The translations under genes were made by a program, and so were the position numbers. Of a DNA stretch of 64,000 nucleotides, positions 16,086 to 24,048 are shown piece after piece. The notes beneath the pieces were generated by a model. It was not told the origin of the DNA, ran no database searches, and worked only from the letters and a program-made list of their open reading frames with translations. The DNA is taken from the NCBI GenBank assembly GCA_034432755.1, contig DAOUBQ010000039.1:1-64000 (forward strand). The letters are read 5' to 3'. This stretch comes from UBA5195 sp034432755. Lineage in GTDB: Bacteria; Chloroflexota; Anaerolineae; Anaerolineales; Villigracilaceae. Positions within the stretch are counted from its first letter, which is position 1. Each line of letters opens with the position of its first letter.

Positions 16086-17477
16086 TTATTCCTTTACGCT
16101 GTATTTTTCGATTTTCTTCTGGTTGGTTGTGATGTAGATTTTACCCTGGTCATCGAAAGCCAGGCCATAGGCATAATTAACCTTGAAAGAATCGATGTAG
16201 CGACCGTCGCTGCCAAACACCTGTATCCTGCCAATGTCGCTGATAAAAATGCGGCCTTTCCCATCTACTTTGATGGCGCCCGGCGCGCGGAATTGCCCAT
16301 CTTCAGACCCCTGACTGCCAAAGCGGTTGATATATTTGCCTTTCGAGTCAAAGATAAAGACCGCATTATTGAATGATGCCAGCACGTAAACGTTTCCCTG
16401 TCCATCAACCGCGATTTTGGCGCTCAATTCGGTCCGATTGGAGACGGATGAAACGGCTTTATCAACTCGTTGTTTAATCTCCCCGTCGGTGGCCAGCCAC
16501 ACGATGTCTTCACTGTTCAAAATGGCAACCAGCGAGCCATCGGCGGCGATATCGATACTTTCCACTCGGTCGGGCTCCAAATTGATTTCACTCAGCGATT
16601 TGCCGGTGCTGTCAAATTTCAGGATTCGCCCAAAGACCGGGATGTACACCGTGCCATCACGCCCAACCACCATCGAATCGAAATAAGGGTCGGTAATTTC
16701 CCGCTCGATAATCCACTGGGTGATGAATTTTCCGTCCGCGTCAAACACCTGCACGCGGCCATCGTCATAATTGGCCGCGTAGATATTGCCGTTCGCTGGG
16801 TTGACAGCAATCGCCCGCACATCCCCAAACAGGCCAGGGCCGGTTCCTTCGCCGCCAAATGAAAGTTCCTGGGTGGCGAACCCCGTTACGCCAGGAATTG
16901 GTATATCAGAAAAATTAATCGGGATTTCAATCCCCCCCGGCACCTCGAACCCGGAGCCTTTGAATATCGAAGTCAACCCAAAGGTTGCCACGATAGGAAT
17001 CATCACCGAAGCCACGATAAACACCGTTAGACCAACAAAGAAACATCCCATTCCCCGCTGGATTTTTTGAACGGTCTTATCCGGCTGGATTTGGATGGCT
17101 GGGGAGCCGACCATCCTGACGGCAGACATTCCGCTCAAGACAACCGGCTGCCCCATCGACAAATTCCCAACCGCCTGGCGCGCTGCGAACTCCTCCGCGC
17201 CGGTAATTTCGCGGTAGAGCGCGACGGCTTTTTCCATCTCCCCGGCCTGGGCCAAGTCTTTGACCTCGTTGATGCGCCGCGCCTGGCTCACCAAACCGCC
17301 CAGGTCGCCAAAGCCGCTCAGGGTGAAATTATCCGGCTTGGATGAAAATTGAGGCCGGGCGCGCAAATTCTCCGGCACAATCACCGAACTGTTGCAATAC
17401 GGGCAGCGAATGATTGGGTCATTTCCCCGGTAATCCAACGGCGCACCGCAGTTGGGACAATTGAACGTTTGGGCCAT
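16086..17477 (-). CDS. Zinc-ribbon, membrane-anchored NHL-type beta-propeller protein
   Basis: A 463-residue protein: N-terminal zinc ribbon (CPNCG...CPYCNSS), an L7/L12-like stretch (EMEKAVALYREITGAEEFAARQAV), one membrane helix (CFFVGLTVFIVASVMIPIV), and a large C-terminal beta-propeller with NHL-like repeats such as GPGLFGDVRAIAVNPANGNI and GRIFISDIGRIQVFGSDG. The zinc ribbon should be cytoplasmic and the propeller outside. NHL propellers mostly bind proteins or ligands. The start at 17477 has GGAGGAGAG before it, and the longer frame is rejected. It shares its first half architecture with the gene just downstream. Confidence 0.75.
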   Translation of the reverse strand: MAQTFNCPNCGAPLDYRGNDPIIRCPYCNSSVIVPENLRARPQFSSKPDNFTLSGFGDLGGLVSQARRINEVKDLAQAGEMEKAVALYREITGAEEFAARQAVGNLSMGQPVVLSGMSAVRMVGSPAIQIQPDKTVQKIQRGMGCFFVGLTVFIVASVMIPIVATFGLTSIFKGSGFEVPGGIEIPINFSDIPIPGVTGFATQELSFGGEGTGPGLFGDVRAIAVNPANGNIYAANYDDGRVQVFDADGKFITQWIIEREITDPYFDSMVVGRDGTVYIPVFGRILKFDSTGKSLSEINLEPDRVESIDIAADGSLVAILNSEDIVWLATDGEIKQRVDKAVSSVSNRTELSAKIAVDGQGNVYVLASFNNAVFIFDSKGKYINRFGSQGSEDGQFRAPGAIKVDGKGRIFISDIGRIQVFGSDGRYIDSFKVNYAYGLAFDDQGKIYITTNQKKIEKYSVKE

Positions 17478-17614
17478 CTCTCTCCTCCACAAGAACCAAC
17501 CGGGCAGAATGACCAGATTGTTGTAACACATTCTTTAAACTGGGATAGTGATATTTTAGACTATTTTTGTGCAAATTCAAGAGAGTGGTGATGACACATT
17601 TGTACTAAATCAGC
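17478..17614. other. AT-richer intergenic DNA upstream of the zinc-ribbon operon
   Basis: This stretch holds the ribosome site and probably the promoter of the minus-strand zinc-ribbon operon. A CACTCTCTTGAATTTGCAC-like AT-rich patch lies near 17570-17590, but no clean promoter boxes were found. Nothing coding is seen until the aldo/keto reductase remnant at 17615. Confidence 0.4.
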
Positions 17615-17750
17615 TTATACAAACAGCGGCTCGAACTGCCGGCCTTCGGCTATCATCTTTTTCCGCTCTGCCGAATCCATCGGCCTGAAGTTTTCGCAGG
17701 CCTGCAAGACCAGCGATAGGATGCGCACATCACCGACCTGCAAAGCCCGG
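17615..17750 (-). pseudogene. Aldo/keto reductase C-terminal remnant
   Basis: On the minus strand a frame reads ALQVGDVRILSLVLQACENF, then RPMDSAERKKMIAEGRQFEPLFV and a TAA at 17615-17617. This is the typical ending of aldo/keto reductases (helix of the form ENFRPMSxxExxxL). Upstream the frame is broken by a TGA and the flanking open sequence (to about 17900) is in another frame and not recognisable. It has no start and is a leftover fragment. An intact aldo/keto reductase gene is at 41036-41851, but the two C-termini are clearly different. Confidence 0.65.
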
Positions 17751-17935
17751 TCACGTCATTCGACAGCGCGCAAGCGAATGCGCGCTGGAGGATGCCTGGC
17801 CCATCGAACGGCTCGTACCAGGCCGTGGCGGTGTGTTCACGTTGACCCCAGCGATAGATTTGAACAAACCCTGCTAACCCGGAACCCGCAACCGGTACGT
17901 TTACCGGCGCAACAGGAAATGGTAAAATCGCGCCC

Positions 17936-20092
17936 ATGTCTCACGCCGAAACCATTGCCTCCCTTCTTAAAGTCAAACCTTCTCAGGTTCAAGCCACCAT
18001 CCAACTGCTGGATGAAGGCAACACCGTCCCCTTCATCGCCCGTTACCGCAAAGAAATGACCGGCACGCTCGATGACGAACAGGTGCGCATCGTGGCCGAT
18101 GAAATTGCCCGCTTGCGCGCCATTGACGAGCGCCGCGCCACCATCCTGACCTCCATCCAGGAACAGGGCAAACTGACAGATGAACTGAAAGCCGCCATCG
18201 AGGCCGCCGAGAGCATGACCGCGCTCGAAGACCTCTACGCCCCCTACAAGCCCAAGCGCCGCACCCGCGCCATGATTGCCAAAGAAAAGGGCTTGCAGCC
18301 CCTGGCCGATAAAATCATCGCCCAGGCCAAAGACAAACGCCCACTCGAAGAAATCGCCGCCGAATTCCTCAACGAGCAGGTGACAACCTGGCAGGAAGCC
18401 TTCGAGGGCGCGCGCGACATCGTGGCCGAAACCATCAGCGACAACGCCAACGTTCGCCAGGCCGTGCGCGAAAAAGCCCTCAAATTTGCCCGGCTCGAAG
18501 CCGTCAAAATCGAAGGCGCGGTGGACGAAAAGCGAGTCTACGAATCGTATTACGAATTTTCAAGCCTGGTCAGCCGCCTTCAGCCGCACCAAATCCTGGC
18601 CCTCAATCGCGGCGAAAAGGAAGGCATTCTCAAACTGCGCGTCCACATCGAAGAACGCGACTGGCGCGCCCCCATCGAGGCCGAATTCGAGGAAGACCTG
18701 CTCTCCCCGTTCAGCGACCAGCTGACCCTGGCCATCGAAGACGCCGCCGAGCGCCTGCTCTTGCCCTCCATTGAGCGTGACGTGCGCCGCTCCCTGACCG
18801 AAACCGCCGACGGCCACGCCATCAACGTCTTTGCCACCAACCTGCGCGCCCTGCTCTCGCTGCCGCCGCTCGCCAACCAGACCGTGCTGGGCCTCGACCC
18901 CGGCTATCGCACCGGTTGCAAAGTGGCCGTGGTGGACCCCACCGGCAAACTGCTCGATACCGGCACCATCTACCCCCACGAACCGCAAAAACAATGGGCG
19001 GCTGCCATAGACACCCTGCAAGACATGATTAACCGCCACCACGTCACGCTCATCGTCATCGGCAACGGCACTGCCTCACGCGAAACCGAGCAATTGGCCG
19101 CCGAAATTGTTCGTGGTCTCGATACGCAAAAAACGCTACTCGACCACCAACCTGTCAAATACCTCATCGTCAACGAAGCCGGAGCCTCCGTCTACAGCGC
19201 CTCCCCCCTGGCCCGCGCCGAATTTCCCGACCTGGACGTCTCCATTCGCGGCGCGGTCTCCATTGCCCGCCGCGCCCAAGACCCGCTGGCCGAACTCGTC
19301 AAAATTGACCCCAAATCCATCGGCGTCGGCCTCTACCAGCACGATGTTGACCAGACCGCCCTGAGCCACAGCCTGGATGGCGTCGTCGAAAGCGTCGTCA
19401 ACAGCGTCGGCGTAGACGCCAACACCGCCTCGCCCGCCCTGCTCACCCATGTGGCCGGCATTGGCCCCAAACTGGCCGCCTCCATCGTTGCCTGGCGCGA
19501 CGCCAACGGCCCCTTCAAAAGCCGCGAGGATCTGAAAAAAGTCTCAGGCCTGGGGCCAAAGGCCTATGAACAAGCGGCGGGCTTTCTGCGGATTCGGGAC
19601 GGAATCAACCCGCTAGACGCCTCCGCCATCCACCCCGAATCCTACCCGATAGCCCTGGCCGTTTTAGAACGCGCCGGGCTGAAACCTTCGACTCCAATTT
19701 CCGAACGGAAAGCCGCCCTCGAAAAACTCCAACCCGAAACACTGGCCGTTGAACTCGGCTGCGGCCTCCCGACACTGAAAGACATCCTCGAGCAGCTCGT
19801 CCGCCCTGGGCGCGACCCGCGCGAGGAAGCCCCCGCCCCCATCTTGCGCTCCGATGTGCTAAAAATAGAAGACCTGGCGGTCGGCTTTCAACTGAAGGGA
19901 ACCGTCCGCAACGTGGTTGATTTTGGCGCGTTTATTGATATCGGCGTCAAACAAGACGGCCTGCTGCACAAAAGCCAGATTCCCTTCGGAACGGTGCTAA
20001 AAGTCGGCGACATCCTGGATGTCGAAATTCTCAAAATTGAACCCGAACGAGGCCGAATTGGGCTGGGCTGGGTGAAGGATAGCAAGAAGTAA
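17936..20092 (+). CDS. tex: RNA-binding transcription accessory protein Tex
   Basis: Tex is a conserved cytoplasmic nucleic-acid-binding factor linked to transcription. The 718-residue length is normal. The order is an N-terminal helical part (VPFIARYRKEMTGTLDDEQ), a YqgF/RuvC-like domain beginning LGLDPGYRTGCKVAVVD near residue 320, helix-hairpin-helix motifs (LLTHVAGIGPKLAASIVAWRD; LKKVSGLGPKAYEQAAGFL), and a C-terminal S1 RNA-binding domain (LKGTVRNVVDFGAFIDIGVKQDGLLHKSQ). It stands alone between a remnant and the convergent radA gene, and ends at a strong hairpin. Confidence 0.97.
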   Translation: MSHAETIASLLKVKPSQVQATIQLLDEGNTVPFIARYRKEMTGTLDDEQVRIVADEIARLRAIDERRATILTSIQEQGKLTDELKAAIEAAESMTALEDLYAPYKPKRRTRAMIAKEKGLQPLADKIIAQAKDKRPLEEIAAEFLNEQVTTWQEAFEGARDIVAETISDNANVRQAVREKALKFARLEAVKIEGAVDEKRVYESYYEFSSLVSRLQPHQILALNRGEKEGILKLRVHIEERDWRAPIEAEFEEDLLSPFSDQLTLAIEDAAERLLLPSIERDVRRSLTETADGHAINVFATNLRALLSLPPLANQTVLGLDPGYRTGCKVAVVDPTGKLLDTGTIYPHEPQKQWAAAIDTLQDMINRHHVTLIVIGNGTASRETEQLAAEIVRGLDTQKTLLDHQPVKYLIVNEAGASVYSASPLARAEFPDLDVSIRGAVSIARRAQDPLAELVKIDPKSIGVGLYQHDVDQTALSHSLDGVVESVVNSVGVDANTASPALLTHVAGIGPKLAASIVAWRDANGPFKSREDLKKVSGLGPKAYEQAAGFLRIRDGINPLDASAIHPESYPIALAVLERAGLKPSTPISERKAALEKLQPETLAVELGCGLPTLKDILEQLVRPGRDPREEAPAPILRSDVLKIEDLAVGFQLKGTVRNVVDFGAFIDIGVKQDGLLHKSQIPFGTVLKVGDILDVEILKIEPERGRIGLGWVKDSKK

Positions 20093-20113
20093 ACAGTTAC
20101 CGTAATCAATCAA

Positions 20114-20143
20114 CAGCGCCGCGAGTTTCGCGGCGCTGGTTTT
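20114..20143 (+). terminator. Intrinsic terminator of tex
   Basis: An 11-bp GC-rich stem (20114-20124 with 20128-20138) and GTT loop precede GTTTTC. The T-run is short, so termination may be partial. It lies between the convergent tex and radA genes. Confidence 0.7.
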
Positions 20144-21564
20144 CAAGCCACCTGCCGCCCCTTGGGCAATTCGCGGTGTTCAATGGCAAAGGCCATCTCC
20201 AACGCTTCGTACACCGAGCGGCACTCGATAATTTGGATATTTTCGGGCCAAGGTTCGGCCTTGCGCAACCGCTTTGGCACAATGGCAGTTTTGAAGCCCA
20301 GTTTTTGGGCCTCCCGCAGGCGAATTTGCATTTGGGCGGGCAGGCGCAGTTCACCCGCCAGGCCAATTTCGCCAATCAGCACCGCATCAGCGCGCACGGG
20401 CAAGTCTTTCATCGAAGACGCAATCGCGGCGGCCACAGCCAGGTCGGCGGCGGGTTCATCAATTTTCATCCCCCCCACCACGTTGACGTAAATATCCTGT
20501 TCCGCCAGTTTAACCCCTGCCCGGCGCGTTAACACAGCAGCCAACATGAGAAGACGGTTATACTCCACCCCGTTGGGGTTGCGGCGGGCGTTTCCAAACT
20601 GCATTGCCGAGGTGAGACCCTGAATTTCAACCAAAAGCGGGCGCGTGCCTTCCATCGTCACCGCAATCGCCGAGCCAGGCACGTTGACCATGCGCTCGGC
20701 CAGGAACACCTCCGAAGGGTTGGGAACTTCGGCCAGCCCATTCTCGCGCATCTCAAACACACCCACTTCGGCAGTGGCGCCAAACCTGTTTTTGACGGAA
20801 CGCAGCAGCCGGTAGGCCTGAAAACGGTCACCCTCCAGGTAGAGAACCGTGTCCACAATATGCTCCAGCACACGCGGCCCGGCAATTGCCCCCTCCTTCG
20901 TAACATGTCCAATGATAAAAACACTCACCCCGTGCGATTTTGCCAGTTCCCGCAGTTGCGAGGAACACTCGCGCACCTGCGAAACCGACCCAGCGCCGGA
21001 CTCGAACTCCGGCAGGTACACCGTCTGAATGGAATCAACAATCAACAAATCAGGCTTCACCTCGCGGACGTGTTCGAGGATGGTCTGGAGGTTAGTTTCG
21101 GTGACGAGGAACAATTCCTCGGGGAATTTGCCTGCGCTGCCCATGAGACGGTCGGCGCGCATTTTGATTTGATGTTCTGATTCCTCGCCGGAGATGTATA
21201 GCACCCGTTTTTTACCCGCCATCGCCAGCGTCATCTGAAGCATGAGCGTTGATTTGCCGATACCGGGGTCGCCGCCCACCAGCACGATCGAGCCGGGGAC
21301 GATGCCGCCGCCCAGCACGCGCGAAAACTCGCCGATTGGCACTTCGATGCGCGGCTCGGCCTCCACCACTACATCGCCAATTTTGCGCGGAGCGCTGCGC
21401 CCGCCCAGGCCGCGCGCCGCGCTGGCGTTTTTGGCCGGGGCCGCCTCGTGGATGACTTCCTCAACCATGCTGTTGAACGAGCCGCACTGCGGACATTTGC
21501 CCATATACGAAGCGGCCACACGGCCACACTGCTGACAAACATAGCGAGTGATGGATTTAGCCAT
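20143..21564 (-). CDS. radA: DNA repair protein RadA
   Basis: RadA (Sms) is a hexameric DnaB-like helicase that drives branch migration at recombination intermediates. The 473-residue product starts with a four-cysteine zinc finger (C10, C13, C24, C27), then the RecA-like core with Walker A GGDPGIGKST near 98-107, the family-specific KNRFG motif (SVKNRFGATAEVG), and a Lon-protease-like C-terminal domain that lacks a catalytic Ser-Lys pair. GAGGAGAG lies before the ATG. It is divergent from the beta-CASP nuclease gene and convergent with tex. Confidence 0.97.
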   Translation of the reverse strand: MAKSITRYVCQQCGRVAASYMGKCPQCGSFNSMVEEVIHEAAPAKNASAARGLGGRSAPRKIGDVVVEAEPRIEVPIGEFSRVLGGGIVPGSIVLVGGDPGIGKSTLMLQMTLAMAGKKRVLYISGEESEHQIKMRADRLMGSAGKFPEELFLVTETNLQTILEHVREVKPDLLIVDSIQTVYLPEFESGAGSVSQVRECSSQLRELAKSHGVSVFIIGHVTKEGAIAGPRVLEHIVDTVLYLEGDRFQAYRLLRSVKNRFGATAEVGVFEMRENGLAEVPNPSEVFLAERMVNVPGSAIAVTMEGTRPLLVEIQGLTSAMQFGNARRNPNGVEYNRLLMLAAVLTRRAGVKLAEQDIYVNVVGGMKIDEPAADLAVAAAIASSMKDLPVRADAVLIGEIGLAGELRLPAQMQIRLREAQKLGFKTAIVPKRLRKAEPWPENIQIIECRSVYEALEMAFAIEHRELPKGRQVA

Positions 21565-21584
21565 CGTAAACTCTCCTCACGTTC

Positions 21585-21593
21585 AGTATAACA
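21585..21593 (-). promoter_or_regulatory. Extended -10 promoter of radA
   Basis: Reading the minus strand, TGT-TATACT forms an extended -10 element about 20 bp before the radA start codon. The matching -35 position (21608-21613, TTACAA) falls within the left arm of the divergent palindrome at 21608-21638. Confidence 0.5.
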
Positions 21594-21607
21594 GAATTTT
21601 TGTTCTG

Positions 21608-21638
21608 TTGTAACGCAAGATATTATCTTGCGCTACAA
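21608..21638. repeat. Dispersed palindrome in the radA/nuclease divergent promoter region
   Basis: TTGTAACGCAAGATA and TATCTTGCGCTACAA flank a central T, with one mismatched pair (21613/21633). It has the same GATA-N-TATC centre as the palindromes at 5714, 51797 and 63419, but a different outer sequence (CGCAAGATA rather than GCGAGATA). Confidence 0.8.
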
Positions 21639-21656
21639 TTGCATCAGGAGGCCTCT

Positions 21657-23048
21657 ATGAAAATTCATTTTCACGGCGCAGCACAGACGGTAACCGGCTC
21701 AATGCACTTGCTGGAAGTCAACGGCGCGAAACTGCTCGTTGATTGCGGCCTGTTTCAGGGCCCGCGCCGCGAGAGTTTTGAGCGTAACCGAAAATTTCCG
21801 CTTGACCCGCGCAAAATTGACGCGGTACTCCTGACCCATGCCCACATTGACCACAGCGGCAACCTGCCCAACCTGGTTGCGCAGGGCTTTGAGAGGCCAA
21901 TTTACTGCACCCCGGCCACCGCCGACCTGACACACATCATGCTGCTAGATTCAGGCCACATCCACGAGAAGCAGGCTGAGGCGGTTTCGTGGCGCAACGA
22001 GCAGAGAGGCCTGGAGCCGGTGGACCCGCTCTATACCCAGGAGGACGCCGCCAAAGTGCAACCGCTGCTCAAGGGGATTCCCTACGATACCCCTTTCGAG
22101 CCGATTCCGGGCGTGATGGCGCGGCTGGTGGAGGCCGGTCACATCCTCGGCTCGGCAGCCCTGGCGCTGGAAGTCAACGAAAAGGGGCATAAATCCACGC
22201 TCTGGTTCTCCGGCGATATTGGCCGGCGGCGTTTGCCCCTGCTGCGCGACCCGCAACTGCCAGAGCCGGTGGATGCACTGGTCATGGAATCAACTTACGG
22301 CGATAAACCGCACCGCAACCCCGAAGAAGCCTACGAGGAGATGAAAACCGTCGTCAACCAGGCTCTCCAACGGGGCGGCAAGGTTATCATTCCGGCTTTT
22401 GCAGTGGGACGCACCCAGGAGCTGGTCTACAACCTGAACATGATGTACGAAAACGGTGACCTGCCCGAAGTGCCGGTCTATGTGGATAGCCCGCTGGCGG
22501 TGAATACGACTGACATCTTCAAAAAACACCCCGAATGCTACGATGCAGAAACCATCCAGTGGATAGAACGCGGCCACCCTGCGCTCGATTTTCCCCTGCT
22601 GCAATACATCAGCAAACTGGATGACTCGAAGGCCCTCAACACGCGCAAAGACCCGATGATTATCATCTCGGCCTCCGGCATGGCCGAATTTGGCCGAATT
22701 GTCTTTCACATCCGCTGGAACATTGAGGACGAGCGCAATACGATTATGATTGTCGGCTGGCAGGCGCCCGGCACGCTGGGCCGCCGCCTGGCCGAGCGCG
22801 AGCCGTTTGTCAAAATTTTGGGGGAAACTTATAAGGTCAAGGCAGAAATTTCGACCATCGGTGGGCTTTCGGCCCATGCCGGGCAAGATATGCTGACAGA
22901 ATATGCCCGCGCCGCGCATGCCCAAAAAAAGGGCATTTTCCTGGTGCATGGCGAGCAAAAAGCGGCAACCATTTTGCAACAAAAACTGGAGGAAGGCAGC
23001 CTGAAGCGGGTGTTCTATCCCAAGCCAGGGGTGGCGCTGGAGATGTGA
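21657..23048 (+). CDS. MBL-fold/beta-CASP RNA-processing metallo-hydrolase
   Basis: A 463-residue metallo-beta-lactamase nuclease of the CPSF/YSH1-like class. The zinc motifs are THAHIDHSG (motif 2), EAGHILGSA (motif 3) and FSGDIGR (motif 4). The beta-CASP motifs follow: ESTYGD (A), PAFAVGRTQE (B), and GGLSAHAGQD (C), with the RNA-specificity C-terminus. Family members cut RNA; the exact target in bacteria is unclear. The ATG at 21657 is chosen over the longer frame because of CAGGAGG at 21645-21651 and the conserved opening MKIHFHGAAQTVTGS. Confidence 0.92.
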   Translation: MKIHFHGAAQTVTGSMHLLEVNGAKLLVDCGLFQGPRRESFERNRKFPLDPRKIDAVLLTHAHIDHSGNLPNLVAQGFERPIYCTPATADLTHIMLLDSGHIHEKQAEAVSWRNEQRGLEPVDPLYTQEDAAKVQPLLKGIPYDTPFEPIPGVMARLVEAGHILGSAALALEVNEKGHKSTLWFSGDIGRRRLPLLRDPQLPEPVDALVMESTYGDKPHRNPEEAYEEMKTVVNQALQRGGKVIIPAFAVGRTQELVYNLNMMYENGDLPEVPVYVDSPLAVNTTDIFKKHPECYDAETIQWIERGHPALDFPLLQYISKLDDSKALNTRKDPMIIISASGMAEFGRIVFHIRWNIEDERNTIMIVGWQAPGTLGRRLAEREPFVKILGETYKVKAEISTIGGLSAHAGQDMLTEYARAAHAQKKGIFLVHGEQKAATILQQKLEEGSLKRVFYPKPGVALEM

Positions 23049-23079
23049 AATGGGGATTTCGTTCACCCAGCCCGCAACT

Positions 23080-24048
23080 CTATAAAACCTCGTCCTGGTA
23101 TTGCCCTGCAAACAGTGCCGGCTGGCCGCCGGTGTGCCAGAACAGAACGGTTTCATCTTTCTTGAAGAATCCCTGGCGGATTAAGTCAATCATCCCGGCA
23201 GCGGCTCGACCCGTGTACACCGGGTCGAGCAAGATGCCTTCGTTTTGGGCAAAGAGCGCAATGGCCTCGCGCTCACCCTCGCCGAAAACACCGTACCCAG
23301 CCTGGCAATACCGGTCGTTGGCGAGAATCTCATCGGGGGAAAACTGAATGCGCGGCCCCAGTCTTTCGCTGGCATCCGAAGCCAGCCCGGCCACATGCGC
23401 CTTCAATTTTGCTTCGGGTTCGTCAATGCTGATTCCCAAAATCTTGCCTTCATACCCAAAAACGCGCTGCCCCAGCACCAGCCCGGCGTGCGTGCCGCCG
23501 CTGGACGTGCCAAAGACAATCCAATCGGGGCGAACACCCTGCCCCAGCATTTCCTCCACTGCAAAAGCATAGCCCAATGCCCCGGTGGGGCTGCTGCCGC
23601 CATACGGCACAAGATACGGCTTGCAGTCTGATTCCTGTGCCTTCTGGTAAATTTCTTGCAGTTTCGCGTCGCGCTGCTCACGCTGTTGCACCCAAACCAC
23701 ATCTGCATCGAACAGAAAATCGAGCAGCAGGTTGCCCGATGGCTTTTCCTGATGCTGACCGGTCAGAACCAGAATGCAATCCAGGCCAAATTTGGCTGCC
23801 GCGGCGGCCGTCTGGCGGCAGTGATTGGACTGCATGGCCCCGCCGGTGATGAGCAAGCAGGCGCCCTGTTTTTTCGCTTCCGCCACCAGAAATTCCAGTT
23901 TGCGTGTTTTATTACCGCCAAAGGCCAATCCCGTCTGGTCATCTCGTTTGATGAGCAACTTCGGCCCGCCCAGGGCGGCGGTGAGACGCGGCATTTCTTC
24001 AATGGCCGTTGGCAGATGGGCAAAACGAATACGAGGAGTGAGGTTCAT
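23080..24048 (-). CDS. PLP-dependent D-cysteine desulfhydrase / ACC deaminase family protein
   Basis: A 322-residue type II fold PLP enzyme. The substrate-binding RDDQTGLAFGGNKTRKLEFL segment near residues 37-56 contains the Schiff-base lysine (NKTRK), and a serine-rich phosphate loop GTSSGGTHAGL lies near 200. Family members split D-cysteine to pyruvate and H2S or deaminate 1-aminocyclopropane-1-carboxylate; plant-type deaminases differ at a few residues, so D-cysteine desulfhydrase is the more likely activity. The ATG at 24048 has AAGGAGAAAG before it and overlaps the upstream FemAB-like gene stop by four bases. Confidence 0.88.
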   Translation of the reverse strand: MNLTPRIRFAHLPTAIEEMPRLTAALGGPKLLIKRDDQTGLAFGGNKTRKLEFLVAEAKKQGACLLITGGAMQSNHCRQTAAAAAKFGLDCILVLTGQHQEKPSGNLLLDFLFDADVVWVQQREQRDAKLQEIYQKAQESDCKPYLVPYGGSSPTGALGYAFAVEEMLGQGVRPDWIVFGTSSGGTHAGLVLGQRVFGYEGKILGISIDEPEAKLKAHVAGLASDASERLGPRIQFSPDEILANDRYCQAGYGVFGEGEREAIALFAQNEGILLDPVYTGRAAAGMIDLIRQGFFKKDETVLFWHTGGQPALFAGQYQDEVL

